From Dipodascopsis uninucleata var. uninucleata (lineage: Eukaryota; Ascomycota; Lipomycetes; Lipomycetales; Lipomycetaceae): a stretch of 64,000 bases of DNA. The notes beneath the pieces are model-generated. The model saw nothing but the letters and a program-made list of their open reading frames with translations. It made no database searches and had not been told where the DNA came from. The translations under genes and the position numbers were made by a program. The stretch is taken from NCBI GenBank assembly GCA_030568195.1, contig JAJLTO010000002.1, forward strand, positions 1,488,001 through 1,552,000. Direction: 5' to 3'. This document shows, piece by piece, positions 47,101 through 60,008 of this stretch. How positions within the stretch are numbered: position 1 is the stretch's first letter; every line of letters starts with the position of its first letter.

Positions 47101-50100
47101 TTACCGTGGCCACGACTGTAGCCGCAACCTTTTTTCTTTTTCTAGCAGGCTATCAACTACGAAAATGCGTATACGTTTCAGATGGATGCTTTAGATCTGA
47201 TCGGACAGACTGAAATGATGCCGATGAAAGGCGGAGATGTAACCTGTGCGTTCGAATAGTAACTATGAGCAGACAAGAAGAAGAGCGCACTCCTGCCTCT
47301 TGATTGCCACATGTCGAGGCACTTCGTGCACGTCTCGTGAAGTCTCTTAAACGAAGCATATGCAATACTTGCACTACCGTTTATTGGCCTAGCTTGTCGC
47401 TTCCTGGCTATTAAGTGTGCTTTTGGACAAACGAGATCGAGCTGGTTAACAATAGATTGACGCTGCTTGCTCGACTCTTCGATGCAGATGTAGCTTGTGT
47501 ACTGGCTATTGATATATAGCAGCGTAGAATAGAATTGGGAGATACTCGAATGCTGGGCACACAAGTGCAGTGTAGAACAGATCGTGGTTTTCACCGCTCG
47601 GTTCTCCTTTGGACTAGATATTTTAGATTTATAATATAATATATTTTTCAGCATTCATTACTTGTACACCTTGTGATGTTTATTTTCGAGTTTGAGTTTA
47701 TTTCATTTTCCTTTTGGCTGCTTTTTGGCTGCTTATGATGCCATTATCTTCTTACCTATGGTTGCCTTCTCAGGGATTTTTCATTTATTTTCCGTTCATA
47801 TCTTGCTAGTGTCCCAATATTGTGCTCATAAGCTTTTGCTCAGTTTCGCCGCCCTTTGCATACTTTCCACTAGATATAACCTGTCTATACTACATGGCGT
47901 CATGTCAGATGTGTGTGTGCTGGCGAATTTGACTTATTTGCAGTTAAGTTGGACGATATGCATATCTTCGCTTTACTGGACTAGACTACTCTCTCGTTGG
48001 AATAGGCGCGGCACACCTCAGCTGTTAAACTTTTTGAGAGTGCATGATTTTCTAGGAATCAGGATCGCATCGTTAACAGTTTACTTACTTTTACTTATGT
48101 GAATATAAATCTGGAATATAAAATTATACGAAATCGGGAAATTGCAGGTTTAGCTAGCCTTCTACTTCCGAGTGCCATATATCAATGCCAAATATCGACA
48201 ACTCAGCTAGAGAAAGGAAGGTAAGTCTAAATGAATGAATGCCAATAAAGCAGTGATCTACAGTTTAATGTCCTGATCTTGGACATAGTGCTTCTCATTA
48301 GGGTGCCATAGCTAGCTATAAATATTTAAAATATTAGCGCCAACAGTGTGCTGGCATATTAGCTGAGCATACGTAGCTTGAGCAGCGCCTATTCTTAGTC
48401 ATTTAAAGCCGAATTTATCACTCGCTAATCTAACCAGCGGACTTACTATAGAATCTTAACCTACGTTACGTACCAAAAGAAAATATTTACGTAGGGCTAG
48501 TGCGTGTGCAGATAGTGCTTAGCAAGTCTTTGGAGTAGAAGAATGATGTCGCATTGCAAATAGCATGGCCGGTGAGACCAGCATCGTCAGATGGCACACA
48601 TTATGCAGCTCTTGGCTATACAGCCCATGATGTGCTTTACACAATATTATTATTATCTCTTTATTAATTTCTTGAGATCTCTTTCCTCTTAGACAGTTTC
48701 TAAACTTATTTTGATTTTGGACTTGCTGTGTAGCTCTTTTAGGAACCGCTTACTGGAGTTTTGCTTTTTCAGCTGCCCTGTGCTGTTAAGTCGATGCTGC
48801 ATTCAAGACTTAAGACTGTCTTTTCTGTTGGCAGTACTTGATTAGACAGAATACAATGGTTTTGGCTCTTGTACCTAAATTCTCCTTTGTGCTAGAGTGA
48901 TCTGTAGCCATCGCATACACAAGAGACCTATACATAACGAGCTTGGTTTTGAATTTACGGTCGGAAGGTTCACATTGCCGCTTCCCAGACCGGCTGACAG
49001 GCGAAACGGGATAAAGAAGGTTTTTATTTTTCTGCTTAACTGGTGCTAGCGGAGACCACGCAGAGTTGCAGCTGTCCCCTCTGGTGGCTGCTTCGTGTGT
49101 TCCATAGTGTGCTCGCTACAATTACTGTTCACCGACTACGCTGGACTCTGCAGTTTCCTAAGTTAGCGATAAACGAAGTAGGATAGATTCACTAACTTGT
49201 CGCTCGTGTGCTGAAACTCGCCTACAATCAGTAGCTGTGTATACTATATCATGTATGCACCGTCGATGCATTCCATTATAGAATCGCTCACCATTCGGCA
49301 TGTTCTCATAGTCCGCAAATAGACGACGAGCTGCTGACGTGCACATTTAATCACTGTCTGTACTCAAGGTCACGCTAGAAAGCTGATGAAAATCTCTAGG
49401 CGCTTTACGGCTCGCAATGAGGTATGTACATGGCGGAATAAAGTCAGATTTGGACGCCAGATCTGTTTAGAATAATGTGGACTGAATTGGTCGTGATACT
49501 TTTCGGCCATAGTATAACGTGACCCAAGACACCGCGAAGAGCAAAGATATATAATGATACAGCAGGAGTACTAGCATAAGATAAAGGTTTTATATATGAA
49601 CTGCTAGATGCTTGGTATGTAGAGCTCCAGCTTGCTGGCTCTCGTTCTTATGAGTGTCCCATTTATTTATTTAGATTTGCTATATTTTGTAATATAACGA
49701 GATCTCCTGCTCTAATGAAGATCGCTCATCAAAAACGCTGTCGTTTTCGCACCGTCAGATACAAGTAGCTCAGTATCTAGTAGCTTTCATTAACTACGCT
49801 GCGATCACGGTAAACTCATCTACTGCCCAGAACAGTCTGCTATCGCCGAGCATAGCAATGACTAATTATCCCGCTCTTTCAACTGGCAATTTTCCCTCTG
49901 AAACATTAATTTATCTGCGTCTGATATTTTACCATTATGATACAAACGAACTGTGCCACCAGTAGCGAAGTGGCCCTCGCTCTTCTCTGTACTTTGGATG
50001 GATCTATTAACTGAATGGGACGCTTATACTAGACTTTTATCCCACGCGTGCATCTCTGCATGGATTTACGACAGTCGCCAGCCGAGAGTAACCTGAATGT

Positions 50101-53100
50101 GAACGTGTGGTGTTAACTTTCTTTCATATTCCGGTAGTCATGGGTTTTCAAGATGCTCTGCACAGAGCATGCAGACGATGACTATTGAATTGACTACGAC
50201 CAATGACAAAAAACTCTATCTTTGGAAGGTTAGGACACGGAAAACTACTATGTTTAGTATGATTGGAGTTATCAGGACAAGGAGACCGGTAAAAGTGGTG
50301 GCTTTTGCTCTTCACACAGGACGAAAATGAAGAAGAAATAGTAGAGAAAAGGAAATGAAAAGTAATCTAATGAATAATAAAATTCTGTATCACAAATGGA
50401 CAAATACCACTTTACGTTCGTATTTGTTCACAGTCCATTGTAGCCAAAATTTCCACACGTGTCTTTAAACCTTGTCTCTCAAATAATAGATTATTAAACA
50501 TCGACGTATACTTTGAATGTACTTGATTTGTCTCACAGTCCTTTTGGACTAGTGAGTGATTTCCCTGCTTTATTAGCTGTCATAAAAAATTCAAATCGTG
50601 AAATAATTGGCGCTGTCTATGCCTAACACCAGCATCTATCAGAATTACGGAATATTCCGACTCAAGTCGCTTGTAGTTTATGAGCCTGCCCTCCACGATG
50701 AAGGCCGTGGGTACTCTTCCGGGCGCGGGAATCTCTCAGTACATTAGAGCGCAATCTCGTAGGAGTGCACATTCGCCGCCAATGAATTCTCTAAGGATCT
50801 GCGCGATCGTGTACCAACCACATCAACGACATATCCTGCTTGCCCATAACATATTGTAGTGGTTTGCCATTAGTCGTGAATAAGAAAATACGATTACTGC
50901 GCGCGACATATAGTCCAGGAATTTTTACTATCCGTAAAAGTGTATACCGATGCACGTTAAATGGATGCACCGCTACGCCTGTTGCGCACCGTAAGCTTTC
51001 TAGCCCTCCTTTGATTCCCTATGATTCATACATGAGAATTTGAGCTCTATTTCTTGCGCGAAATGCGAACAGGCTGATGCCTGTCTACCAAACTCGCTGT
51101 ATCGGTGTTTCTTACCCGGCTGTAGATTGTGACCGTTTAGCTTGTATTCTCAACGGATGGCGCCACTCTCTGCTGGAATGTTTGTCATGCTATCTAAAAC
51201 ATTTAGATTGTAGGCAAGCATAATATTCCTAGCTGGCAGCCCACCCACCGAGTCTGTCAGACAGCTAGAAGATTTGCAGCTGGCTAACCTATTTCATTTT
51301 AAGGATATGTAATTTTCAGCTGAATTAAACTATATTTAAAACTTTAAATTTACGAAGATCGATTTTCGCTTATCTACTAAGGCACATGGATACACCCTGA
51401 AAAGTATCACTGCTTGTTAGCTCGATCTGCCTTCAGGATGTCCTAGTACTAGACCGCCTAAATCGAGAGCAAGGATATATACAAATTAGCTGACAAGAAA
51501 TACGCACGGAGACGCATGTACTTGCATTAATGAATAACAATTACATGAAAATTTTTTTCCGTATTTCGTTCTTGCGCCATGGGATATTTCCTTCTGGCTA
51601 ATATCACAGAGCGTATGTATGACATTCACGGGTTTTATTAATAATAAGATGCCTGTCCTTTCCTTTGTTGTTGTGTTGCCTCGTCGTATTTGTGTGATAC
51701 CAGTAAATTACTTAAATATATAATATGCATTCCGCGTACCCATCCATCTGATTTATACTCGCGCCAATAAGTAAGGATGAGCTGGCAATAATAAACTTTT
51801 TTCTCTCGTGCGGCTCGCTTGCATATTATCGCAAGGTAATTGCTATTAAAGAGCGCACATGTGAAGTGCCAAACCTCGTACCAGCCAAAAAGGTCTTGCG
51901 TATGGGTAGTTCTAGGGTCTTCTCCGCAGATATATGTAGTGGCATTCTGGCAGTAGAGCCGGCAAAGTATGCTTGAAAGTAAGGGGACAATTATCGATTG
52001 CTGGTAAATTATGCGCAGCATCATCTTCATCAATGCTGCCACCGATGAAGAATCAAGTTATCATACATATTACGATGGGCGTAGCAAAGCCTAACTTGAA
52101 GACTTGCATTCCATAGTAAGGAGATCAAACATTACCGAATTACTGCTTGGGCTATACCTGTAGGATAATATTACGCACAACAGACTGTAGTTAATACTTT
52201 GCGAGCAAGTTGGAACCCGGATCGCTTGTCAATGTTGATAAAATACTATATATGAAATAAGATTGAGGGCTAATAAGCGCTTAAGATAGGCATTTCCATA
52301 GAAGATTGTAAAGGCATCATCAATTTATAGATTGCGAGTTGCGACCAAATTAAATGTAGTCTTTCGTCTAATATTTTGTTGCATTCAATAATAATTAGAT
52401 GAGCTCAGTAACTGACTATCATCGAGATATTCATAGTATACTGCTAATTATAGATTTTCTCAGTTACAATATACTAATTTATTCTAGACAAGTGCAATTA
52501 ATGGTCTCTAAAGCAGCAGTCTGTAATCTGGTGCTTCTCCATCATGATATTGCAGCATGATTCAGAATAGATATCCGGTCTTCGCGCGATACATATTTGC
52601 ACGCCTTACAAGATCTATCAATAAACACAGATATATCCATATTTAGGTAATATAAAATCAGCTAATATTGCAATATACAGCAGTATATTATTTATATATG
52701 CGCCAGCATCCAGTAGGCTGCATTCTACTCTCATCCTCTCTGTCGAAAAGGGGGAAAGGGATTTTTTAGCAAAAACAAATTGTAAATTAATTCGAACCTT
52801 GTCAGAACTTTAATATGTAGGTTCAGCTCTTCTGCAGTTCTGTTCATATGCAACAACAGAACAGACTAAGAAGCAAACAGGACGATGGAGAGAACAAGAC
52901 CATTACCACGATAAAAGGTAGCGGCCAGTTGTGATATGAAAGCCAAATCATTTGGTGCTGACGCTGGAACAGTTGGCAAGAACTAACTGACTATATTACT
53001 AGCATCCGTAGAGCATTCTAAATATACCTAAAGTGAACGCGCAGTCGTCCGAATGAACTGCTAAGATGCAAATACTCATAGGCCGCTATTCGAGCTCACT

Positions 53101-55589
53101 GCCCTCTGCAACCACTGCGCAAACTCGATGAAACGAACTGACCATGAGCTAGCTGAATCAGCAGTAGCACTTTTATAATTCTTTCGCACGTGTTGGCACA
53201 AGCTTCAAAGGAAAAGATACTTCGCGAAGCGTATCCTGATGATATACCGGAACGACAATAAGCGACTAGCTGAATACAACACTGGAAACTTACGAGTGTA
53301 TATGCATAACCTAGCCTCTTGTACTCTGGCTCAATGATCGTCTCATCTACTCTTACAACTCATTATCCAGCAAAGCAGAAGCGAGCACTTAATGGCCAGC
53401 AACAGCAAAATCTTGAAACCAAACATACGAAGAATAAAAAATAATAAATAAATAATATCATATTATACTGTACCACAAAAGCTATAAGAGGAAAAAGAAA
53501 TGGGATTATACCCTAGATATATCAGAAAACAATGCACGCATTGCTATCGGACCAATTTCGTTCTGCCAACTGGCTGTCGTCCTGTTTGAGGCCTGTCTCA
53601 GCTTTTGCACAAGAAAATGAATTAACATACACAAGTAGACTACAATCAATTGTACTTGTACATCAGCTATTTGCCATATCATATTCCCTGGAGTCCACCA
53701 AAAAGCAATAATATTTGCTGGCTGAGGCTTGCCAACAAACACACACACTTACATTTGCCTCAAATTGCTTGTTCTCACCTCCGGGCGACCTCATTTCACA
53801 CCTAACCGTTCTATATAGTCGTCACGAAACTTAGCTGGAGGATGGTGTATATACCATGGAATCATCACATGTTAGCTGATACATGCTGTAGTACCGGTCT
53901 TCGCTGGCTGAAACTAGACAACTCAGAGATGTCAAAGTATGACTTAGCCAAAACCTGATGTCTATGACATCGACCTCCCCAGACAGCTCATTCATACTCA
54001 AAGAGCTGCTGTATCGTCATTGTCTACCTAACTAGCTATCAATTGCCAGCTGTCATTCACAGGGCCCAGGGGTTACAGAAGCTGCAAGTACAGCAGCATA
54101 TTTACTATGGAGAACGCATATACATGCATAGTCTATGCGGACGTCGCAGGACCATAGCTAGTTTTACTAGCACAGGAAGATCTTGATCTTTTAATCTGTC
54201 TACGCTATATGAACCAGCAGTCCGAGAGAGCTAGAAGAGAGAGAACTTTTCTACAGGTATAACTTACGAACTTTTGCAGCTTACATCCTTATATCGCACA
54301 GATGTAGCAGTCTGCTCATCCTGATATGTCTTTATTTGCCAGGAAAAGACAGGTATCTACGAGACGCTAAGCTCAGACAGCTAAGAGTCGAAAATTAACT
54401 ATATAAATTATGAGATAGAATTAAGGAAGCTCTAGCAGGTCATAAAAAGCAAAGAGTACCACAAAACCCAACCAGACAAGATAAGATCGCTAAAGTCACA
54501 TTAATATACAAACCATAATTCTATACGCCTATTATTGTTGCTACTAGCAACTTCTAGTTTTGCTGTAGTAACTGTGGGACTTGCTCTACGTATATGTAAA
54601 TACTAGTGTCTTTTCGGCTGTGCTTGTTTTCAATATATTGTCTATGTAATCTATCCATAGCAGTAGGCATGTACGATAGTTTTTTTGTTTAATATAGTTG
54701 TGCAATATGCCGCTTTTGATTCAAATCCCAAATATTTACCGCTTCATTGCAAACCAATAGAACAATAAATAATACATTTATTGCTCGTTAATATAATAAA
54801 ATTGATCAAAATAGAGGCATTCATGGATAGATAATTTAGCGAAACAAATGGTAATATAATATTCTAGAATGAAACTCCAGAGAAAACTGTAGAGAAAACT
54901 GTTACTAAGAAATCGTGCCACACACTGTAGCATTTAAATCAGAAATCGCGACTTTGCAGCACACGTGAGATTAATGGCTAATGAAAACTAACAGCAGTCG
55001 AGAGAGAGTGCGTCCGTATTAAGTCTTCGCATACAATACTACTCGGCATAAAACTCATTCTAAATTATATTCTAGTGTTGGATGCAATATCCGAGATCCT
55101 AAGCGTCGGATGAAGCTTTAATTAAACAAATAGCACGTATGGACGTCTCTACCGTAGTTTATTTTCCCAGTTTTTGTTAAGAAGCTCGTCTCCAGCTGTA
55201 TGTCACCTCAAGGTTACCACCCGCGTGATCTTCGTATTCCAGTCGAGACCACACTTTTTTTGCCCTTTCCTTATTATTTTTTCCTTCGGCAGTGGAATCG
55301 CCACAAGCTCGTAATAGATCAATGGCGTTCCTATTTAATTCTGGTAGTAAAGTGACTTCCGCACTCGCGATAGCTCACGAGAATAATAGCATGGACTAAC
55401 GCTTTACTCGAGTATGAGGAACAGAAAGCATACATAATCAATCTAGTACTAAATTATAGAATACTTAATATTTTACACTATTCAAGGTATACATCATGTG
55501 CAGCAGCGTTGGCCCTAGACAAATATTGTCCATCTGGAGGTAAGTGTGTAAGTACATACAAAATGTTTAACGCCACAAGATATTCGTAC

Positions 55590-56255
55590 CATTGGTCGTC
55601 TTTAGTCACAAATTTAATATAGTTTATTTTTTTTTTAAAGTGTACGGTGTAAATTGTGTACCTGAGCTCTTCTGGTCAATACACAAACAAAATTCAATCC
55701 ACTATAATTTAGTTTCAATCTATGTCTGTGCTCCTGGTTCGCTGGCGTTCTCCTATTCAAACTTATATTTATTTTTGGATTTCTATAGGAATAAAAAGTA
55801 ATCATGTACACTTAATCTCCACTTTCTTCATATTCTATAGTAGCGGCCAACGTGCTTTGTTTCAATTCGATTATTCTTAACTGATTAACTCACCTTTTTT
55901 TTGTTTTTGCTTTTTTTTTTATTTGGGTCACTCTGAATTTTCCCTTTACTATTGTAAGTTTTTGTAAATTGTCTGATATTACTCTAATGCCCAAACAATA
56001 ATGACCACCACTGTTATACTGTACCTGTACTTAATTGCCTCTTATCGTATAGTCATATATAATCAACATGTATATGTTTTTAATTTACCATTTATTTTTC
56101 TCAATTCTCCTCTACTTTATTCATAAAATTTAAGATTTTCACGGAAGTATTTCACTTTCGCTTCATTTCTTTTTTTTCTTAATACTTTTTTTAATTTTAC
56201 ATTTTTTCCCTTCTCATTGCGTTTTCTTGCTTGTTGTTAACCACGCCGCATCTGC
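55590..56255 (+). promoter_or_regulatory. T-rich strand-biased leader upstream of 57,074 gene
   Basis: The + strand is strongly T-rich with many runs of 7-10 T, poor in A and G. This bias, upstream of a + strand gene, resembles pyrimidine-rich fungal promoters and long 5' leaders. A GTAAGT at 55,541 could start a leader intron. Transcript boundaries are unknown. Confidence 0.4.
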
Positions 56256-57073
56256 TGAGCTTGCTGTCCAGATATGTCTGTGCGACGTTGTCGAAGACGA
56301 TACTTATGTTGCCCCTGTTCCCGCTTTGCCTTTCCTTTCTTTCCACCAGTGACACACTGGATAGATCATCAAAATTTCAGCTTTGGCATATCTTGTACTC
56401 AATCTAGCTCCGAGAGTAGTAGATTCTGTGGCAGTTGTTTTTCTTGCATACTTCTATATAGCTAGCTGTACAACTCCGTTGTTAAGTTGAGCAAGATTTC
56501 ATATTTTCACGACCGTCTTTTTAACTGTGCTGACCACACTTTACACGCTAGTTTATCAAATCATTCAAAGGTCTAAGACTTCATATTAGCATTAGAAAGG
56601 CGTTAGGAGTCGTTACAGATTCAGCGTAGGTGTCAGTTGAAATTAGAGCGTTTAACCGTTGATAGAGGTTGCAATTTATAAAATTATAAAGAGTTGTCAT
56701 TTTTGATCATCTTCATATACGAGTTTTGATGCTAAAACAGCTTTGAAGTATTAATTCTATCGATTATCAATTGGTCACGAAGTCTGAAAAGTTATCTATT
56801 TGGTGGCATTATTAGTTCGATCGCAATTAGAGCCTTATAGCAGTATTTGCTCAAACAGCTGCTTTTCGCATATAAATTTTATATTTCATATATTCATATG
56901 TGTATGCACATATAACAGATATATAATTTGTATCCACTGATACGTTTTCTCTTTTTATTGTCGATTCCAAAATACGATTCATATTTGATAATTCTACAGT
57001 TCCTACAGACTATAATAGATAGTATCTTGAGTCTATTTAAGTGTATTGTATTGCAGCAAGGGAATAAGGGATC

Positions 57074-58413
57074 ATGCTTTCTCTGAACGATATACTAAAT
57101 CCACAAACGGTTGATACTCCAGTGACTAAGCTGTCGACTTGTGTTTGCACTGGAATGCCTGGCGATTGTCACACTGCTGCACCACAAAGAAAGGTTGTTT
57201 CACACATATTTGGACGTAACAAGCGACAAACGCTGGCCGTTCCTGAGAATATGTGGGTATATATGTGCAGAAAACATTATCAAAGGTTTGTGATTCTAGG
57301 AATTTAGAATTCATTCGTCGTTTTTGTGTTCTTATGATGTGTATAAAAATATGATTATATTAATGACAGCACGAGTTATTCAAATTGTTATTAACCATTC
57401 TATCTAGAGAATCATATCGAAAGGAAACATTTCCTATACTGCAAGCAAGACTTGTTTTGATGCAGATCGACAAGTTGGAGGAGTGGGGACACGTGGTTAA
57501 CTTCGCAGTGAAAATGCGTCCTGGAAAGCACTCGCCATCTCTTGCATCACACTCTTCGCCATCGCCGCCATTATCTCCTTCAGGATCGGACACATCTTCT
57601 ACTGTATCATCACATTCTCTCTTATCGCCAGACGTAGCGTGGCAGTCACACACCAGTGGTCAGACAATGACAGCGTCATCCACTCCATCATATCCTTTTA
57701 CAAACATCCGGCAAGATGGCGATTCAGAGCGGAAATATACTTTCCAAGAAGTTCGACAACTAGTCCATAATATTATTGAGAGTCTGGTAGCAGAGACTGA
57801 TATATCACTTCGTGTGTTTCCATGTATGGAGATATTACCTAATGTGGATGTTGTTGCTTCGCACGAGCGTCGAGGTCGTAAGCGAAGACATTCATCTACT
57901 TCTACTAGTTCTAATACGTCGTCATCGTCATCGTCATCTGTTAGCTATAACGTAAATGTTCCTATTGCACCTGCTAATTCGGTACAATCTCATTCACAGA
58001 GTGCTAAGCATTTTGAAAAGAAACAATTAGAGTTTGGTGCCCTTCTTGATGATGAGAGATTAGCCAAGAGACAGAAGCAAACGTTACCTGCTGTTGGTGC
58101 CATTGTTAATCAGGTTGCGTCAAGATCACCTAGGTCACCGTTGTCAACGTGGAGCTCATCTTCTAGTGCATACTTCACCTCAGCCCCAATTACAAATTCT
58201 ATTCTTCCGTTAGCACAGTCACAAGTACAACCATCGTCAATTCCAACACCAATTCCAGTTAACATGTTACTATACGGATCACAGGTAAGGTCTGATTCGC
58301 TAAATAGTGGATGTGATTTGTACACTTCACAACCAATCCACCACTATCACGACAGCCATCGGAATCATCTGTATCCTCCTATGACAACCGGTCTTATATC
58401 AGGTCGACCATAA
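57074..58413 (+). CDS. Uncharacterised fungal protein with N-terminal Cys/His module (possible regulator)
   Basis: Spliced model join(57074..57285, 57408..58413), 405 aa; intron 122 nt with a GTTTGT donor. Splicing joins CRKHYQR to ESYRKETFPILQARLVLMQIDKLEEW. That pattern (Cys-Arg-Lys-His-Tyr-Gln-Arg, Tyr-Arg, then an amphipathic helix ending in Trp) resembles, from memory, a fungal-specific family of predicted nuclear proteins that I cannot name. The N-terminal Cys/His residues (CVCTGMPGDCH, MCRKH) could bind zinc. The rest is Ser/Pro/His-rich and low in order, with a basic patch (RRGRKRRHSS), fitting a transcription regulator. It is preceded by the 15.6-kb gene-free region and a T-rich leader. 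Start is the first ATG after in-frame stops; function unknown. Confidence 0.7.
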
Positions 58414-60008
58414 AGAATGATCTTGACGATAATGATATTATGATGGTTGTTTTGCTTATGAATTGTATGATATGAGATTTTGATTATGTTTTACGATGTG
58501 GGTTAATTTATTCATTTAACAGCAATTATATTTACATAGGTGATTATGTTCATGCTGAGATGAATAAGTCTAGATTTGTTTTCTGATAATTTCCCGGTTT
58601 CGTCTTATTATATTTTATCTTGATATTATATTTGTTGTCTTAAGTTTCATTTCCTTTATTGTTAATTTTTGATTACATTATGGTTATTCGGCTCGATCTG
58701 GTTCGTTATTACCGTGTCTACATGTCTCTATCTACATGTCTCTTTATTATTTATCTATCTATCTATCTATCTATCTATTTGTCTAACCATTTAACTAACT
58801 ATCTATCTATTTATATGTCATAAGTCTATATAATTTATTAATAATGGAGCTCGCATGTTTTATTTTATAAAGGAACAAAGATGGATGACCATCCCGCAGT
58901 TTGATTCACTTTATGATTATGATAATAAAGGTGGTGCTATTTCTCACTCTTGTTGATCTGTGTTGGGGTAATGTTTTGTCTGCGCGTAAGAGGTGTGATG
59001 TCAAGAGCCTCTGGAATCATATTCAATGTTCCATTACAAGTTAGTTATAGCATGCCTACCGACCACTCTTTTCGGACATTAGTTGGATTATCGAATGTTG
59101 TCTTCAGCATATTATAATATAAGTTTTTAATATTTTATCGTTGTTTAATTTATCTACTATATTGTTAGACCATAATAAATATTGTTAAAGGGTGTTGTGC
59201 CACTCTCGTCTTCATGACCTTTGATGTTTCTAGAGCTGCATAGCAGGCAAGTCTTTCAATCTTTCCATTTGCTCTAAGCACTATATATAGCTTTTACTAT
59301 AAAGGATTTAGATGTCTACATTTAAATATGTAGTAATGGTCTGATAGTTATGTTTAAATTGATTATATTACAATTACTTACAGATAAGCATGCTCCTGCG
59401 TGCCCTTTTAATATGCTCTCGTCTTTCTATAGCCACCTTATAATTGATATACGCTCATTATATAGAATCATATGCATGTCATGCCTACTAGAATAAAACG
59501 TATCGCACTATATTATCTGCGAATGCCTGCACAAATAAGGTGATTTACTAATCATTTCGATTATATACAGTTTATTATCTGAGTAAAAAAGGGGTAAATT
59601 AAGCTTCACTCATATTCATTAAGGTTTAATATCAGCAATTAGCCACGTGCTTTGTCACGTGATAAATGGACAGCATAATGATGAAAAATGTATAACTAAC
59701 GCTTGAGAACGTTAAGGCATAAATGTCCTGGTATGTGACAGCTGTTGATAGTGGGAGTTTCCGTACTAAAAATTTTTTTATCAAATCCCAAATTTTAACA
59801 GAAACTTGACCGGATAGGCTCGATTATATACTGACTATTTCAGAGAATCGAAGGGCATTATCTCGAAAGAAGTGAAATCGAACTGTCTACTAGATTTTGC
59901 TATAGGTTGAGTTATAGGATCAACTTTATTCGAAGTTTGGAACGAGGAAATAAAAGTTGAATTTGCATCTCACCTTAACACCTGCTAGCTTGTACGAGTA
60001 TATAGCGA
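58414..60008. promoter_or_regulatory. Intergenic with microsatellite and paired CACGTG boxes upstream of ELP1
   Basis: 1.6 kb between genes in the same orientation. It holds a (TATC)n microsatellite at about 58751-58778 and, about 350 bp before the ELP1 ATG, two E-boxes: CCACGTGC (59643-59650) and GTCACGTGAT (59654-59663). No gene or RNA seen. Confidence 0.55.

Larger units (their letters stand above)
41441..57073. other. 15.6-kb gene-free region
   Basis: No ORF here resembles a known protein; the longest frames (158, 136 and 134 codons at 47178-47654, 47692-48102 and 51638-52042) are near what chance gives in this length. I saw no tRNA, rRNA, transposase, reverse transcriptase, long repeat or CRISPR. 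Base composition is not obviously different from the genes and the sequence looks unique. Contents I can point to: a hairpin at 42498-42518, a 13-bp tandem repeat at 44162-44187, frequent AGCTAG/CTAGCT hexamers, short AAAT microsatellites (44044-44058, 53440-53453), and a T-rich stretch at about 55,600-56,250. It may be an extended regulatory region for the gene at 57,074, a noncoding transcript locus, or a unique-sequence centromere. Confidence 0.7.

Noticed and set aside
47178-47654. 158-codon minus-strand ORF in the gene-free region
   Set aside because: No family resemblance; about this length is expected once by chance in 15.6 kb on both strands.
47692-48102. 136-codon hydrophobic plus-strand ORF
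   Set aside because: Begins at TTG, not ATG; hydrophobicity follows from T-rich sequence; no recognisable motif.
51638-52042. 134-codon minus-strand ORF
   Set aside because: No domain or conserved motif, and no splice partner nearby.
56274-56465. 63-codon Cys-rich ORF before the 57,074 gene
   Set aside because: Lies in the T-rich leader with no coding signs; at most a uORF.
41441-57073. Mobile element, CRISPR array or telomerase RNA in the gene-free region
   Set aside because: No transposase or reverse transcriptase motifs, terminal repeats, regular spacer arrays or CTAACCC-like template were seen.
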